Shown here piece by piece: positions 1-8,847 of a stretch of 64,000 nt of DNA. This stretch comes from Paenibacillus sp. cl123 (GTDB lineage Bacteria > Bacillota > Bacilli > Paenibacillales > NBRC-103111), in the NCBI RefSeq assembly GCF_900101595.1, contig NZ_FMYY01000002.1, forward strand, positions 310,001 to 374,000, given 5' to 3'. The position numbers and the translations under genes are program-made. The notes below the pieces were generated by a model. It made no database searches. It saw only the letters and a program-made list of their open reading frames with translations, and was not told the origin of the DNA. Position 1 is the first letter of the stretch, and each line of letters begins with the position of its first letter.

Positions 1-15
1 GGTGAGCAGGGAATC

Positions 16-789
16 ATGGAGATGGCGATCATTATCGGGTACGCAGCCGTGCTGGGGTTGTTGATCGGGAGTTTTTTGAATGTGGTTGCGCTTCGGTCCT
101 TGTCAGGCGAGTCCGTAGCTTATCCGCCGTCCCATTGCACTCACTGCAGCCACCGGCTGAAGGCTTGGGATCTGGTCCCGCTATTTAGCTATTTATTTCT
201 TCGAGGCCGCTGCCGATATTGTCATCAACGTATCTCTATCCAATACCCATTAGTGGAAGCGGCAACTTGCTTGCTCTATATAGTCATTGTGTGGAAATAC
301 GGAGTAAGCTGGGAAGCCGTTATCGGGCTTATATTCGTATCGATTCTAATCGCTATTGTCATCACCGATCTGCTGGCCATGCTTATTCCGAACCGTGTCC
401 TGCTGGTCGGTCTGGCCGGGGTGCTGGTCCTTCGTTTGATTTCTCATCCGCTTCCGTTCTGGCATTATGTCGTCGGTATGATAGGCGGTTTGCTGTTGAT
501 TGTAGGTATTGCTTTGCTAGGTTCGCTCATTCTCCGCAAAGAAGCGATGGGGATGGGGGATGCGAAGCTGTTTGCGCTTGTTGGCCTTGTACTGGGCTGG
601 AAGCTAACCCTGCTTACTTTATTTGTCGCAAGCTTGCTCGGTACGGTTGTTGGCGTGATAGCCATAGCTGTCAAACGCTCGAACCGCGAATCCTATATAC
701 CGTTCGGACCTTATATAGCTTGTGCAAGCGTCATTTGTATGTTTATCGGAAATGAGTGGATTGATTGGTATGTGGGACTTCTGCGGTAA
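16..789 (+). CDS. pilD: Type IV prepilin peptidase (A24 family, PilD/ComC type)
   Basis: Bifunctional membrane aspartyl protease and N-methyltransferase that cleaves prepilin leaders at the inner face of the membrane. The 257-residue protein has the N-terminal GSFLNVV motif, a cytoplasmic loop with two CxxC pairs (CTHC and CRYC), and the two A24 aspartate motifs (ITDLLAMLIPN and GMGDAKLF) between hydrophobic segments. The zinc loop marks the long PilD type, unlike the short TadV-type enzyme encoded at 36007. The start lies close to the window edge and is taken as the first ATG after a GAGCAGGGA ribosome-binding site. pilM-like genes follow, so it closes the assembly section of a T4P operon whose ATPase and pilin genes are probably upstream of the window. 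Confidence 0.93.
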   Translation: MEMAIIIGYAAVLGLLIGSFLNVVALRSLSGESVAYPPSHCTHCSHRLKAWDLVPLFSYLFLRGRCRYCHQRISIQYPLVEAATCLLYIVIVWKYGVSWEAVIGLIFVSILIAIVITDLLAMLIPNRVLLVGLAGVLVLRLISHPLPFWHYVVGMIGGLLLIVGIALLGSLILRKEAMGMGDAKLFALVGLVLGWKLTLLTLFVASLLGTVVGVIAIAVKRSNRESYIPFGPYIACASVICMFIGNEWIDWYVGLLR

Positions 790-841
790 AATGAACGATC
801 TTTCGGACAACACGCTAATGCAGTGAAGGGTGGCTGGTCAT

Positions 842-2035
842 ATGCGGTTTAACATTCAGAGGCTGCGTCATTGGATTACACCGGCCAGCAGTTATCTTGG
901 GATCGAATTCACGGACTCTGCAGTGAAGCTGACAGAGCTTACTATAAAAAAAGGAGCGCCCCCCTGCATCACATCCTGCGTGCTTGAGCCATTGCCCAAG
1001 CACGCGATCCAGGACGGCAAAATTGTCGAGCCGCAGGAGGTCGTCCGCACTCTGCAGACGGCCAAGGCGCGACTTTCGAAGCGCGCCAATCGGGCCAATA
1101 TTTGCTTGCCCAGCCAAAACGTCATGGTTCGGTTTATGAAATTTCCGGATATTCCATTGAAAGAGCTGCGCCAGGTAATTGATTTCGAGATCAAGCATAC
1201 GATTCATCTGCCCTTTGAAGATCCGGTGTATGATTTCGTCAAGCTGACGGGCCATAACAACCAAAGATCTCCAGTGAAGCTGCTAAAGCGGGAGGCTGCC
1301 GCCACCAAGCAGATGACCGTCGCGGGCAGGGAGGCGGCTGCATCAGCTGAAGGATTGTTCGGGAGCAAAAACCATGATCCGTTCGCAGACCTGGATAAGC
1401 AGTCTCAGGACAAACCAGAGGAAGAGCTTTGCGACGTTATGCTGGTCGCCGTCCCGAGAGCGATGGTCGAAGAGTATATGGCGCTGTTCAAGCAGGCAGG
1501 GATTCGTCTGGGCAGCATCGAGATCAAGGCAATGTCATTGTTCCGCTGCCTGCAGACGGAACGAGAACAGCCGCAAGGAACTTTTCTGCTGATCGATGTG
1601 AATGAGACCATATGCGATGTTAATGTGTTCGCCGACTCGCAGCTGAAAATTTCGCGCAACGTGCAGGTGGCGTTTGGAGAAGAGCCTTCGAAGGAGCCGC
1701 AAGAGGATTCGTTCTCCTGGTTGTCTGATCCGGCTGATTCCGGAGACTCGGGCTTTCATCATGCATGCAGCGAGCTGGCTCATGAGCTGGAACGGCTGAT
1801 CAACTTCTATAAATATACATTGAACAATCGCAATGAGGAGTTTCTCGTGTTATATATCGCAGGGGACGTGAAGAGGCTTGATGAGATTGCCGAATATTTG
1901 CAGAACCGGCTTTCGCTGAAGGCAGCCAAGCTGATCGTACAGGCGGACTGGGATCGGCCGCTTCGGTCGATTAAATTGGCTCCGGAAGCGTTCGCGGCTT
2001 CGATCGGGCTTGCATTGCGAGGGGCTGACGCATGA
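842..2035 (+). CDS. pilM: PilM-like type IV pilus assembly protein
   Basis: Cytoplasmic actin-like (FtsA/SHS2-type) protein that in T4P systems binds the N-terminus of PilN and connects the inner-membrane ring to the motor. It is 397 residues with an early YLGIEFTDSAVKLTEL strand typical of PilM, and MLVAVPRAMVEEYMALF plus a LLIDVNETICDVNVF phosphate-binding-like strand further on. It carries an insert rich in charged residues in the middle, longer than in compact PilM proteins. The ATG at 842 follows AAGGG; a GTG at 830 is also in frame but has no spaced ribosome-binding site. The stop overlaps the next start by 4 bp (ATGA), so it is coupled to pilN. Confidence 0.85.
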   Translation: MRFNIQRLRHWITPASSYLGIEFTDSAVKLTELTIKKGAPPCITSCVLEPLPKHAIQDGKIVEPQEVVRTLQTAKARLSKRANRANICLPSQNVMVRFMKFPDIPLKELRQVIDFEIKHTIHLPFEDPVYDFVKLTGHNNQRSPVKLLKREAAATKQMTVAGREAAASAEGLFGSKNHDPFADLDKQSQDKPEEELCDVMLVAVPRAMVEEYMALFKQAGIRLGSIEIKAMSLFRCLQTEREQPQGTFLLIDVNETICDVNVFADSQLKISRNVQVAFGEEPSKEPQEDSFSWLSDPADSGDSGFHHACSELAHELERLINFYKYTLNNRNEEFLVLYIAGDVKRLDEIAEYLQNRLSLKAAKLIVQADWDRPLRSIKLAPEAFAASIGLALRGADA

Positions 2036-3039
2036 ACAATATTAACCTTCTTCCTCGCAAGCCGCGAAGCGAGCAGCTATTCTGGCCGGTCCTGAGTGTA
2101 ACGGCTGTAGCTTTGGTTATTTCGTTCGGTTCGCTCGCCGTGCTGCAATACAAGCTGCACTCGGCTTCCGCATCCGACGCGCTTTATAAGCAGCAGCTGC
2201 AGGCCAGCATTCAGGCGCTTACCCAGCAGCATGCAGAAGAACCGCGAACGGCCGAGTATCGCCGGTTGGTTCTTGAGGTTAAGCGTCTGGAAGACAAGCG
2301 AATCGATTGGATGCCGATTATTGCGGGGATCACCTCACCACTGCCGGAAGCTTCGCGCCTGCTAAGCTTGCAGACCGCGGAGGCTCGTGATACGGACGCG
2401 GCGGCAGCGCCTCCAAACGGTCAGACGGCAGGCAGTCCAACGGGAACGGGGGGAGCCAGCCAGAAGCTTGTCGCTACGCTGGAATTTTCCGACTTCAGGC
2501 AGATTGCGGATTATGTCGTACGCGTGAAGCAAGACAAGCATATTCAAGAAGTCGTCATCACGACCGTGCAGAAAAATGAAATCGTGCTCCCCGCTCCTGT
2601 GGCGATGGTGACGGAGACGGAGACGCCCAAGACACCGAAGGCGCCAGATCCTACGCTCAAGGAGAAGTTTATTAAGGATGCACAGGCCCAGAAACCGGGC
2701 CAAACGGCAACCAAATCAGAGGAGCTGCTCTCCGAGCTGGATTGGCTGATCAGCGGCAGCATGTTTGAGCAGGAGCATGGCATTACGTTGCCTGACAGGC
2801 AGTTTACAAGTCCGGAGCCGATCGGAGATTCCCCGATTACGGAGGATGAATGGCGTAAGGCACAGGAGCAGGTCAACAAGTTCGATGCGATGTTCCCGGC
2901 AGACTCAGACCATCGCAGCGCGGACCCGGTGCAGGAAGAGAAGGACCAGGCTCCTGCCGTTCCGGAAAAAAAAGCTATCGTGTACAAGGTCAATCTCGAA
3001 ATTCAAACAAAACCTCTTCCCATAACAAGTACGCCATAG
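2032..3039 (+). CDS. pilN: PilN-like type IV pilus inner-membrane protein
   Basis: Bitopic membrane protein of the pilus alignment complex. It begins MNNINLLPRKPR, the conserved INLLP motif that binds PilM, followed by one transmembrane segment (about residues 19-40) and a periplasm-facing-type coiled and ferredoxin-like domain. At 335 residues it is much longer than the usual PilN of about 200. The extra length lies in a Pro/Lys/Glu-rich C-terminal half with no family I recognise. It overlaps pilM by 4 bp, and the PilO-like gene follows after 17 bp. Confidence 0.8.
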   Translation: MNNINLLPRKPRSEQLFWPVLSVTAVALVISFGSLAVLQYKLHSASASDALYKQQLQASIQALTQQHAEEPRTAEYRRLVLEVKRLEDKRIDWMPIIAGITSPLPEASRLLSLQTAEARDTDAAAAPPNGQTAGSPTGTGGASQKLVATLEFSDFRQIADYVVRVKQDKHIQEVVITTVQKNEIVLPAPVAMVTETETPKTPKAPDPTLKEKFIKDAQAQKPGQTATKSEELLSELDWLISGSMFEQEHGITLPDRQFTSPEPIGDSPITEDEWRKAQEQVNKFDAMFPADSDHRSADPVQEEKDQAPAVPEKKAIVYKVNLEIQTKPLPITSTP

Positions 3040-3056
3040 ATGAATAGGTGAGGCGC

Positions 3057-3875
3057 ATGAACAAACAACAATGGAAAGATTTAGCGGTCCGCTTGAAAAA
3101 CCGGCAAGTTATCTTGACGGCAGCCATCCTGTTCAGTGTAGTGATGCTTGGATTGTATGTGATTCGTTCGGTATATCCGGTGCTGGCCGCTTCGAGTGCG
3201 GCAAGTATGGAGATTGCTGCTTTGGAGAAGCAGCGGGCGATGCTGGAGCAGCAGCCCGTACCTGTGAAGGTTCAGGAAAGCGAAATTGCGGCCGTCCTGC
3301 AGCGAGTGCCTACCCGGCCTGAAATACCAAGGTTTCTGTACGAGCTGCTGCAGACGGAGGGAGCTTCCGGCGTTGTGCTGCAGTCTTACAGCACAGGCAC
3401 GGCAGCTAAACATGTAGAGGGGCAGCAGCAGTTTATCGATACGAGAACAAACTCCGTTCAGACGCAGGCGGCTCAGCCTGCTGAGGCCGTACAGGCCAAC
3501 GGGCTGACGGAGCTGACCGTCAATCTGAAGGTGAGCGGGACCTACGCTTCGCTGCAGCAGTTCCTCAGCGGTATCCAGATGACGGAGCGGCTCGCAACCG
3601 TGACATCATGGGCGATCACGGCCAATTCGGGCAAAACGAATGCAGCCGCCTCTGCGGGGCAAGCTGCGGCCGCCAACCCGGAGGAGGGCGGCTCGGAGCA
3701 AAATGTTGCTGCAGCCGTGCACAGTATGGAGCTGGTGTTAAGTCTGTATGCGGCTCCCGGTTACGAAGGCAAGCTGGGCTCCTTAGAGCAGGTCTCCTCT
3801 CCGGTCTCCGAGTCGCGAGCAGATCCTACTCTGACTGATAACTCCTTCTATCCGCTGCTGAAGCCGGCGCCATAA
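3057..3875 (+). CDS. pilO: PilO-like type IV pilus protein
   Basis: Bitopic membrane protein, partner of PilN. The 272-residue product has a basic N-terminus, one transmembrane helix (about residues 18-37), a coiled-coil stretch (MEIAALEKQRAMLEQQ) and a ferredoxin-like C-terminal domain in which LTVNLKVSGTYASLQQFL is the PilO hallmark strand-helix. The ATG at 3057 follows AGGTGAGG with good spacing; an upstream GTG at 3048 overlaps that ribosome-binding site and is rejected. An Ala/Gly-rich insert near residues 180-205 looks like a flexible linker. Third gene of the pilMNO block. Confidence 0.78.
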   Translation: MNKQQWKDLAVRLKNRQVILTAAILFSVVMLGLYVIRSVYPVLAASSAASMEIAALEKQRAMLEQQPVPVKVQESEIAAVLQRVPTRPEIPRFLYELLQTEGASGVVLQSYSTGTAAKHVEGQQQFIDTRTNSVQTQAAQPAEAVQANGLTELTVNLKVSGTYASLQQFLSGIQMTERLATVTSWAITANSGKTNAAASAGQAAAANPEEGGSEQNVAAAVHSMELVLSLYAAPGYEGKLGSLEQVSSPVSESRADPTLTDNSFYPLLKPAP

Positions 3876-3902
3876 TACTTACAGGAAAGGGAGTGCTCCC
3901 GG

Positions 3903-4526
3903 ATGAAGAAGATCATCATCAGCACGCTTGTCATGTCGGCCGTTCTATACGGGACCGCGTTTGCCGAAAGCAGCCTGCGCACGATCGATGCGATGTTCTC
4001 GCAAATCAATCTGACCATGAACGGACAAAAAGCCAATATGCAGGGCGACGTTATGTTCTATGAAGGTTCCATCTACGTGCCGCTGCGCAGCTTGTCCGAG
4101 GCGCTTGGAGCCGAAGTGAGCTGGAACGGGCAGACGCAGACGGTCGATGTCGATTTTACCTCGGACAGAACGAGGGACATCTATCAGGCTTCCCAGAAGG
4201 CGATGTATCAGTATTTGATCCTGCAAAACAATTCCATTACGGCTGAGTTTATCGCGGCCTTTAAAAGCGACAATGAAGCGAGACTGGTGACGAATAACAA
4301 ACGGTACGGGGAGCTGCGCGACATTGCCAAGCAGCTAGGCGACGAGCCGACAGCGGTGTTGTTCGATAAAATGATGGCTTCCATGCAGATCGTCATCAGT
4401 GGCTGGGGCAGCAAGCAAACCAGCGACTACAAGCTCGGCTGGGCACTGTACAATGATTATGCGAAGTCATTGAACACGGCGCTGGCGGCCAAAGTATCGG
4501 ACCTGTCCGCTGACGAGAAAAAGTAG
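3903..4526 (+). CDS. Exported protein with copper amine oxidase N-terminal-like (stalk) domain
   Basis: A 207-residue secreted protein with a signal peptide of about 21 residues ending in TAFA. Residues 35-83 match the copper amine oxidase N-terminal-like domain common in Paenibacillus surface proteins (GSIYVPLRSLSEALGAEVSW, then TQTVDVDF). The helical C-terminal part has no family I recognise. It follows pilO after 27 bp with its own GGAAAGGGAG ribosome-binding site, so it is the last plus-strand gene of this pilus operon and may act in surface anchoring or pilus assembly; that role is inferred from position only. It converges with the pseudopilin pair that follows. Confidence 0.8.
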   Translation: MKKIIISTLVMSAVLYGTAFAESSLRTIDAMFSQINLTMNGQKANMQGDVMFYEGSIYVPLRSLSEALGAEVSWNGQTQTVDVDFTSDRTRDIYQASQKAMYQYLILQNNSITAEFIAAFKSDNEARLVTNNKRYGELRDIAKQLGDEPTAVLFDKMMASMQIVISGWGSKQTSDYKLGWALYNDYAKSLNTALAAKVSDLSADEKK

Positions 4527-4542
4527 AAAGAAAAAATGGGCA

Positions 4543-5115
4543 TTACTTATCCCAAGCGGGAATAGTAATGTCCGTTTTGTAATCGTAGGTTTGCTGTTTG
4601 CCCTTCTGATTGGCCAGGAGAACGAGCTGGAACTCCAGGTGAAGATATTTGACCTGAATCTCGCTGCTGCTCAGGCTGCTGGTTTGGCCGCTCTGCGTCA
4701 GGAAGTAGGAGCTGGCGCCGGTAACGCTAGCAGCCAGATCCTTGGTTACGGGAGCCTGGCCGTTCATAACCGTTTCCACCACGATGGCTTTGCGCGGGAT
4801 ATCCAGATAGTAGCGGATGTAATTGTCCGTGCGGCTGGCGGTGGTGTACAGGGTGAGGAAGCTTTTGGACTGCGCCGTGGCTGCTCCTGCCGGGACGATC
4901 AGATTGTATTTCTGTTCGCGCAGCTTGCCGATGATATGATTCGAGATGATTCTCGCTTCCTCCTGGGCGTTCTGGCGGGCGAAGGTGACTTGATTGCCTG
5001 CGCTCAGCTGGCCCAGCGCCATGACGATGACCCCCGACACAATCCCGACAAGCACAATAACAGCCAGCAGCTCGACCAAGGTGAGCCCTTGTTGTTTACG
5101 GATGAAGTTCTTCAT
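4543..5115 (-). CDS. Prepilin-type minor pseudopilin
   Basis: 190-residue protein with a class III signal: short basic leader MKNFIRKQQG, cleavage after Gly, then LTLVELLAVIVLVGIVSG with the conserved Glu at mature position 5. The rest is a small globular domain with no assigned family. It should be processed by the peptidase at 16-789 and act as a minor or initiating pilin. Its ATG lies just after the stop of the pseudopilin upstream, with CAGGAG inside the end of that gene, so the two are co-translated. Confidence 0.87.
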   Translation of the reverse strand: MKNFIRKQQGLTLVELLAVIVLVGIVSGVIVMALGQLSAGNQVTFARQNAQEEARIISNHIIGKLREQKYNLIVPAGAATAQSKSFLTLYTTASRTDNYIRYYLDIPRKAIVVETVMNGQAPVTKDLAASVTGASSYFLTQSGQTSSLSSSEIQVKYLHLEFQLVLLANQKGKQQTYDYKTDITIPAWDK

Positions 5116-5117
5116 GG

Positions 5118-5663
5118 CTAAGGGCTCCTGTCCAGATAGCTTTGTATGGAGTAGCTGACTCCTGTCCCCATCGCGATGACTTCGACCTGAATCAAGGAAA
5201 AGTGATCGACGACATTCAGCGTATAGCTGGTCGTCCCGTCGTTCAAGGTATACTTCTGCGTGCCTGCCTCCGGTATCGGCACATTGGAGATCTGAACCTT
5301 GTATTGCCTGTCGGCCGCGCTTGGATAATAGATAGCGTCCGCCGTATAGGGAGCCGTTACAACTTGACGCAGCGCTGTCAGATCGACCGACTGCTGGCTC
5401 CCTGCGCCAGAGCCGGGCGGAGCGGCCGAGGCGCCGGCCGGAGGGAACCAGATATTCATCGTCGCCGCTCCCGTGCTGAAGCTTGTTTTGAGCTGCTCCA
5501 TCACCGATCTTGCAATATCGACGGAGACGTCGCGACGCTGCTCTTTGGTCGAGGCGGCAAACAAGTTATTATACATATACGTGAATGCGAGTATAACCAT
5601 AGCCAATATGACAATACTCGCCAAAATTTCGACAAGAGTCAGCCCTTTTTGGTTTTTTACCAA
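5118..5663 (-). CDS. Prepilin-type minor pseudopilin (PilV/GspI-like)
   Basis: About 181 residues with a prepilin signal (KNQKG, then LTLVEILASIVILAMVILAF; Glu at mature position 5) and a helical stretch (EQRRDVSVDIARSVMEQLK) as in PilV/GspI-type minor pilins. The start is uncertain. The TTG at 5663 is chosen because AAAGGGTG lies 6 nt upstream, giving a 7-residue leader; a GTG at 5672 and a TTG at 5684 are also in frame but lack spaced sites. It is transcribed away from the PilX-like gene at 5739, with a shared intergenic inverted repeat. Confidence 0.82.
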   Translation of the reverse strand: MVKNQKGLTLVEILASIVILAMVILAFTYMYNNLFAASTKEQRRDVSVDIARSVMEQLKTSFSTGAATMNIWFPPAGASAAPPGSGAGSQQSVDLTALRQVVTAPYTADAIYYPSAADRQYKVQISNVPIPEAGTQKYTLNDGTTSYTLNVVDHFSLIQVEVIAMGTGVSYSIQSYLDRSP

Positions 5664-5684
5664 ATTATTCACCCTTTCAAGCAA

Positions 5685-5710
5685 GGACTATGATACTATA
5701 AATATAGTCC
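5685..5710. promoter_or_regulatory. Inverted repeat between divergent pilin genes
   Basis: GGACTAT (5685-5691) and ATAGTCC (5704-5710) form a perfect 7-bp inverted repeat around an AT-rich centre in the short gap between the pseudopilin pair (minus) and the PilX-like gene (plus). A TATAAA-like element lies inside it. The layout suits an operator controlling both directions, but no regulator can be named. Confidence 0.4.
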
Positions 5711-5738
5711 AAAAATCATGATGAGGGAATGGGGATCC

Positions 5739-7883
5739 ATGAAAAATTTATGGAGAAATGAGCGCGGCGCTGCCCTTATTCTGGTCTTGATGCTCAGCAT
5801 GGTCGTTACGGTCGGTTTAACGGCGCTGATTATGAGCACTCAGCAGGGTCAACGAAATTCTGTTCATGACGGCAATGCCGAACGGTCCAATTATGTAGCG
5901 GAATCCGGAGCGGTTATCGTCAAGCGTCTGGTAAAAAATGCCGCAGCAAACAATGTCCAGGTGCAAAGCATGGAGGAGTCGCAGCTGAAGACGGCCCTGG
6001 AGAAAGTCAATCCGTCCTTCTCGCTGAGCGGAAGCAATGCGATGGAAATCAGCTCCCGCAAGGAAGCGGGTCAATTTGTTGTCGAGATTACCGGTAAATC
6101 CAAATACAGCGATAACTTGAAGAGACAGACCAAGATTACGCTCCCTATTCTGCTGAATACGTCGGGCGGAGGCGCTGGCGGTAACGGCAAAGGCATCTTC
6201 GGAGACGATGTGGTGGGCACGTCGGTTACGGAGACAAACAAGGCGAAGACCGAGGCTTGGGTTCGCCATTGGGACGGCAAGGTGCAGACGGCGCCTGGCC
6301 AGTACTACAAAATTATAAACTATCAGGAGCAGATGACGAAGTATTTTACGCAGCAGGTGGATACGAAGCGGCCGGTGTTCAAAGCTTCGACTGTGCACCC
6401 GCTGCAGGCTCCGGGCACGCCGGCCACACCGCTTGATGTATTTGACAATAAAAACTGCGCCATGGCAGAGTTTCAGAGGGCGGATCTGGAGAAATACCCC
6501 GATATCTACTGCTTGGGCGATATAACGATTAATCCCGCTGGTTTGACGAAAGGAACAACTATTTATTCGAACGGCACGATCCGGGTAAGAGGCGATTTAA
6601 GCGCGGGCACGACGCTTGGGGCTTTGTCGGCGGGTAAAGATATTGTGTTCGAGGGGAAATTGTCCGGGGGGAAATACGGGGAGCTGATTGCGGGCGGCAA
6701 GGTGATTTTTAGCGGCGAGCTGAACAGCGGCTTTACTCACTCCCAAAAAATCTCCGCGCGAGGCAGCATCGAGTTTGCGAACAAGCTGAACGGTGCGGTC
6801 TTCTCAGGCGAGATGGTATCGGGGGACAGCATTTACTTCAAAAATGTGATCGGCAATGTCACATACTCAGGACGAGTGTCGGCGGCAAACAATATTGTAT
6901 TTCAAGAGAAAATCGAAAAAGCTGCTATCAGCGCCGACATGGTGGCCGGCAATAATATGCAGTTCAAGCGTCCTGTCGGCGAGAATGGACCTGTTACGAT
7001 ATCCGGCTCGTTGATGAGCGGCGGCAGCATGACTTTCGATGAGCCGGTCCGGAACCTGACAGCTTCTGCCCGGTTTGTAGCGGGCAAGGCCATTACATTC
7101 AATAAGGAAGTAGGCAGCGGAGTCCTCATTAGCGGTTCCCTGCACAGTCATGACACGATTACGTTCAACGAGCCGATAACAAGCTCCACGATCATGGGAT
7201 TGTACGCGAAGGGCAATATTGTGCTGTGGAAAGCCGTGCAAGGAAATTCCGCGACGCTTGGCGACATTCAGAGCGACGCGAATATTACGTTTAATGGTAA
7301 TTTTGATAATGCGACTGTGCTGGGAGATGTCATCGCGAACAAGCTGCTTGCTTTCAATGGCAATATAAACGGGAGCACGGTGTTCAAAAAAAATCTGGTC
7401 AGCAACTCTACAGTGGCGGACTTAAACTTTAATGCCGGATATCGCGTTGTGGTGGAGCAGTCCATCTATTCGGCCAAGGGCATAGACTTCAAGCAATTGA
7501 ACGGAGTACGAGTCGGCCAATCGATCTATGCTTACCAGAACGTCACCATGCCGGTCAACCTGAGCTATTTGAATATCGACGGGGCGCTGCTCTCGCGAGA
7601 CGGATCCGTAACATTTCCGAAATTGTATGGATGTAATTCGAAGGATGACTGTTTTGTCGGCAGCTTTATAGCAGGCACGGCAGGGATAGCCTTCAATTAC
7701 AATCTGGATGGCTTCATGTATTTCGGCGGTTTAAGTACCGGTCAAACTATTAAATATAACGGCAACCAAAACGGTCCGCCCAATACGATACGCATCACCC
7801 GCCAAGCGCCGGACGGATATACGGAAGACAGCGGCGGCAACAACGGTCAAATTAACTTCGGAGATTGGAGAACAACCAGCTAA
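5739..7883 (+). CDS. PilX-like pilus-associated protein with long repetitive (beta-solenoid-like) body
   Basis: 714 residues. The N-terminus (NERGAALILVLMLSMVVTVG, about residues 7-26) matches PilX-type minor pilin N-termini, without the Glu-5 prepilin signature. From about residue 190 to 660 the protein is built from roughly a dozen imperfect repeats of about 29 residues following a hydrophobic-S-G-x-hydrophobic ... I-x-F pattern (for example ISGSLMSGGSMTFDEPV and ISGSLHSHDTITFNEPI). This suggests a right-handed beta-solenoid, somewhat like bactofilin or polymer-forming repeats. The ATG at 5739 is chosen for its GAGGGAATGGGG site; ATGs at 5718 and 5721 lie before it. It is probably a large surface-exposed tip or adhesin subunit; the function is inferred. 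Confidence 0.75.
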   Translation: MKNLWRNERGAALILVLMLSMVVTVGLTALIMSTQQGQRNSVHDGNAERSNYVAESGAVIVKRLVKNAAANNVQVQSMEESQLKTALEKVNPSFSLSGSNAMEISSRKEAGQFVVEITGKSKYSDNLKRQTKITLPILLNTSGGGAGGNGKGIFGDDVVGTSVTETNKAKTEAWVRHWDGKVQTAPGQYYKIINYQEQMTKYFTQQVDTKRPVFKASTVHPLQAPGTPATPLDVFDNKNCAMAEFQRADLEKYPDIYCLGDITINPAGLTKGTTIYSNGTIRVRGDLSAGTTLGALSAGKDIVFEGKLSGGKYGELIAGGKVIFSGELNSGFTHSQKISARGSIEFANKLNGAVFSGEMVSGDSIYFKNVIGNVTYSGRVSAANNIVFQEKIEKAAISADMVAGNNMQFKRPVGENGPVTISGSLMSGGSMTFDEPVRNLTASARFVAGKAITFNKEVGSGVLISGSLHSHDTITFNEPITSSTIMGLYAKGNIVLWKAVQGNSATLGDIQSDANITFNGNFDNATVLGDVIANKLLAFNGNINGSTVFKKNLVSNSTVADLNFNAGYRVVVEQSIYSAKGIDFKQLNGVRVGQSIYAYQNVTMPVNLSYLNIDGALLSRDGSVTFPKLYGCNSKDDCFVGSFIAGTAGIAFNYNLDGFMYFGGLSTGQTIKYNGNQNGPPNTIRITRQAPDGYTEDSGGNNGQINFGDWRTTS

Positions 7884-7900
7884 CGGCTGGCTGCAGAGGG

Positions 7901-7961
7901 CGAGCGGAGCAGAGGCGCTTCCGGTTATCCGGGAGCAGGCCCTGCGATCCGCTCGTTTTTC
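7901..7961 (+). terminator. Intrinsic terminator after the PilX-like gene
   Basis: CGAGCGGA (7901-7908) pairs with TCCGCTCG (7948-7955) across a 39-nt internal region and is followed by a TTTTTCTT run. Confidence 0.6.
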
Positions 7962-8037
7962 TTCAATAAAAAGCATAACTCTCTCTCTAGCGGAATATGC
8001 TAGATTAGTCCAAAGCCCAAGCAAGGAGAGATGAGGG

Positions 8038-8436
8038 ATGCCTTTGCACGCGCTTAAAATGACGCTCAGCCGGTTCAGTTACAGATTTACCAAGGGAGCG
8101 GATATGTCCTTGTTTGCTTCCCTCCTGTGCTGCAAGCATTGCGGCGCATCCTATCGCGGAAGCTTGTCAGGCGATATATGCGTCTATGGCTGCTTAACTC
8201 ATATGAGAAAGGGAACTGGCGCTTGCGCCAACAGCTTTCGCATACAAGAAACCGAGCTTGTCCATATGGTGACAACCCATCTGCAGTTGAACGGGCAGCA
8301 GGTCCGGCAGCCTCTGCGCCAGTATGTGAAGCGCATCGACGTGGAGAACGGAGGCTACCGGATCTATTATTATACCGGCGGTCCCAGCATCGTAAACGAC
8401 AATAGCTCGCGCTATGGAACGAAATTCAAGTATTAA
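8038..8436 (+). CDS. Stand-alone recombinase zinc-beta-ribbon protein
   Basis: 132 residues resembling only the zinc beta ribbon domain of large serine recombinases: LLCCKHCGASYRG, then an aromatic/basic middle, then TGACANSFRIQETELVHMV. The two CxxC-like halves (CKHC and the later C...C) would bind zinc. The catalytic resolvase domain and the following coiled-coil are absent. It is preceded by an excellent AAGGAG site 9 nt from the ATG, so it appears to be expressed rather than a dead fragment. It may be a domesticated remnant or a regulator of DNA binding. It sits alone between the pilus genes and a small hypothetical gene. Confidence 0.65.
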   Translation: MPLHALKMTLSRFSYRFTKGADMSLFASLLCCKHCGASYRGSLSGDICVYGCLTHMRKGTGACANSFRIQETELVHMVTTHLQLNGQQVRQPLRQYVKRIDVENGGYRIYYYTGGPSIVNDNSSRYGTKFKY

Positions 8437-8547
8437 ATTTTTTTCATGGCGAATATAGAGGTTGCAGGTATACCTTCACAGTTGGCTGAGCATAATAGTT
8501 GCTGTAAATTTACGCTTCAATTTCCATACATGGGGAAGGGGTGCAGT

Positions 8548-8754
8548 ATGGGCTTTACGAGTCAAGATATCGCTGTGATTGAACAAGCCCTGCAGATTGC
8601 TATTCGCTCGCAGAGCGATGCAAGCAAAAGTGCCGCTTATCAGGAGGTGCTGGGCAAGCTGAGAGCAAATGCTTCCTCAGCGATGAGTTCATCGCACCTT
8701 GCTTTTCAAGACGGATATCGTTTCGATTATGACGACTCCACGGATCTGGGATGA
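8548..8754 (+). CDS. Small hypothetical protein
   Basis: A 68-residue hydrophilic protein (MGFTSQDIAVIEQALQIA...) with a predicted N-terminal helix and an acidic, Tyr/Asp-rich tail. No family is recognised. The start at ATG 8548 follows GGGGAAGGGGTG with good spacing; an upstream in-frame ATG at 8446 would add 34 residues without a good site. A strong hairpin terminator follows. Confidence 0.55.
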   Translation: MGFTSQDIAVIEQALQIAIRSQSDASKSAAYQEVLGKLRANASSAMSSSHLAFQDGYRFDYDDSTDLG

Positions 8755-8791
8755 GCTTGGACCCGGGCGCTATGCACCGCATGTCGAGCTT

Positions 8792-8842
8792 CGCCAAACA
8801 AGGCCTGCCGCGATACATTATCGCAGCAGGCCTTGTTTGGCG
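8792..8842. terminator. Bidirectional terminator hairpin
   Basis: A perfect 17-bp inverted repeat (arms 8792-8808 and 8826-8842, beginning CGCCAAACAAGGCCTGC) lies between two converging genes, the small hypothetical (plus) and the carotenoid-type membrane protein (minus). Confidence 0.85.
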
Positions 8843-8847
8843 TAAGT

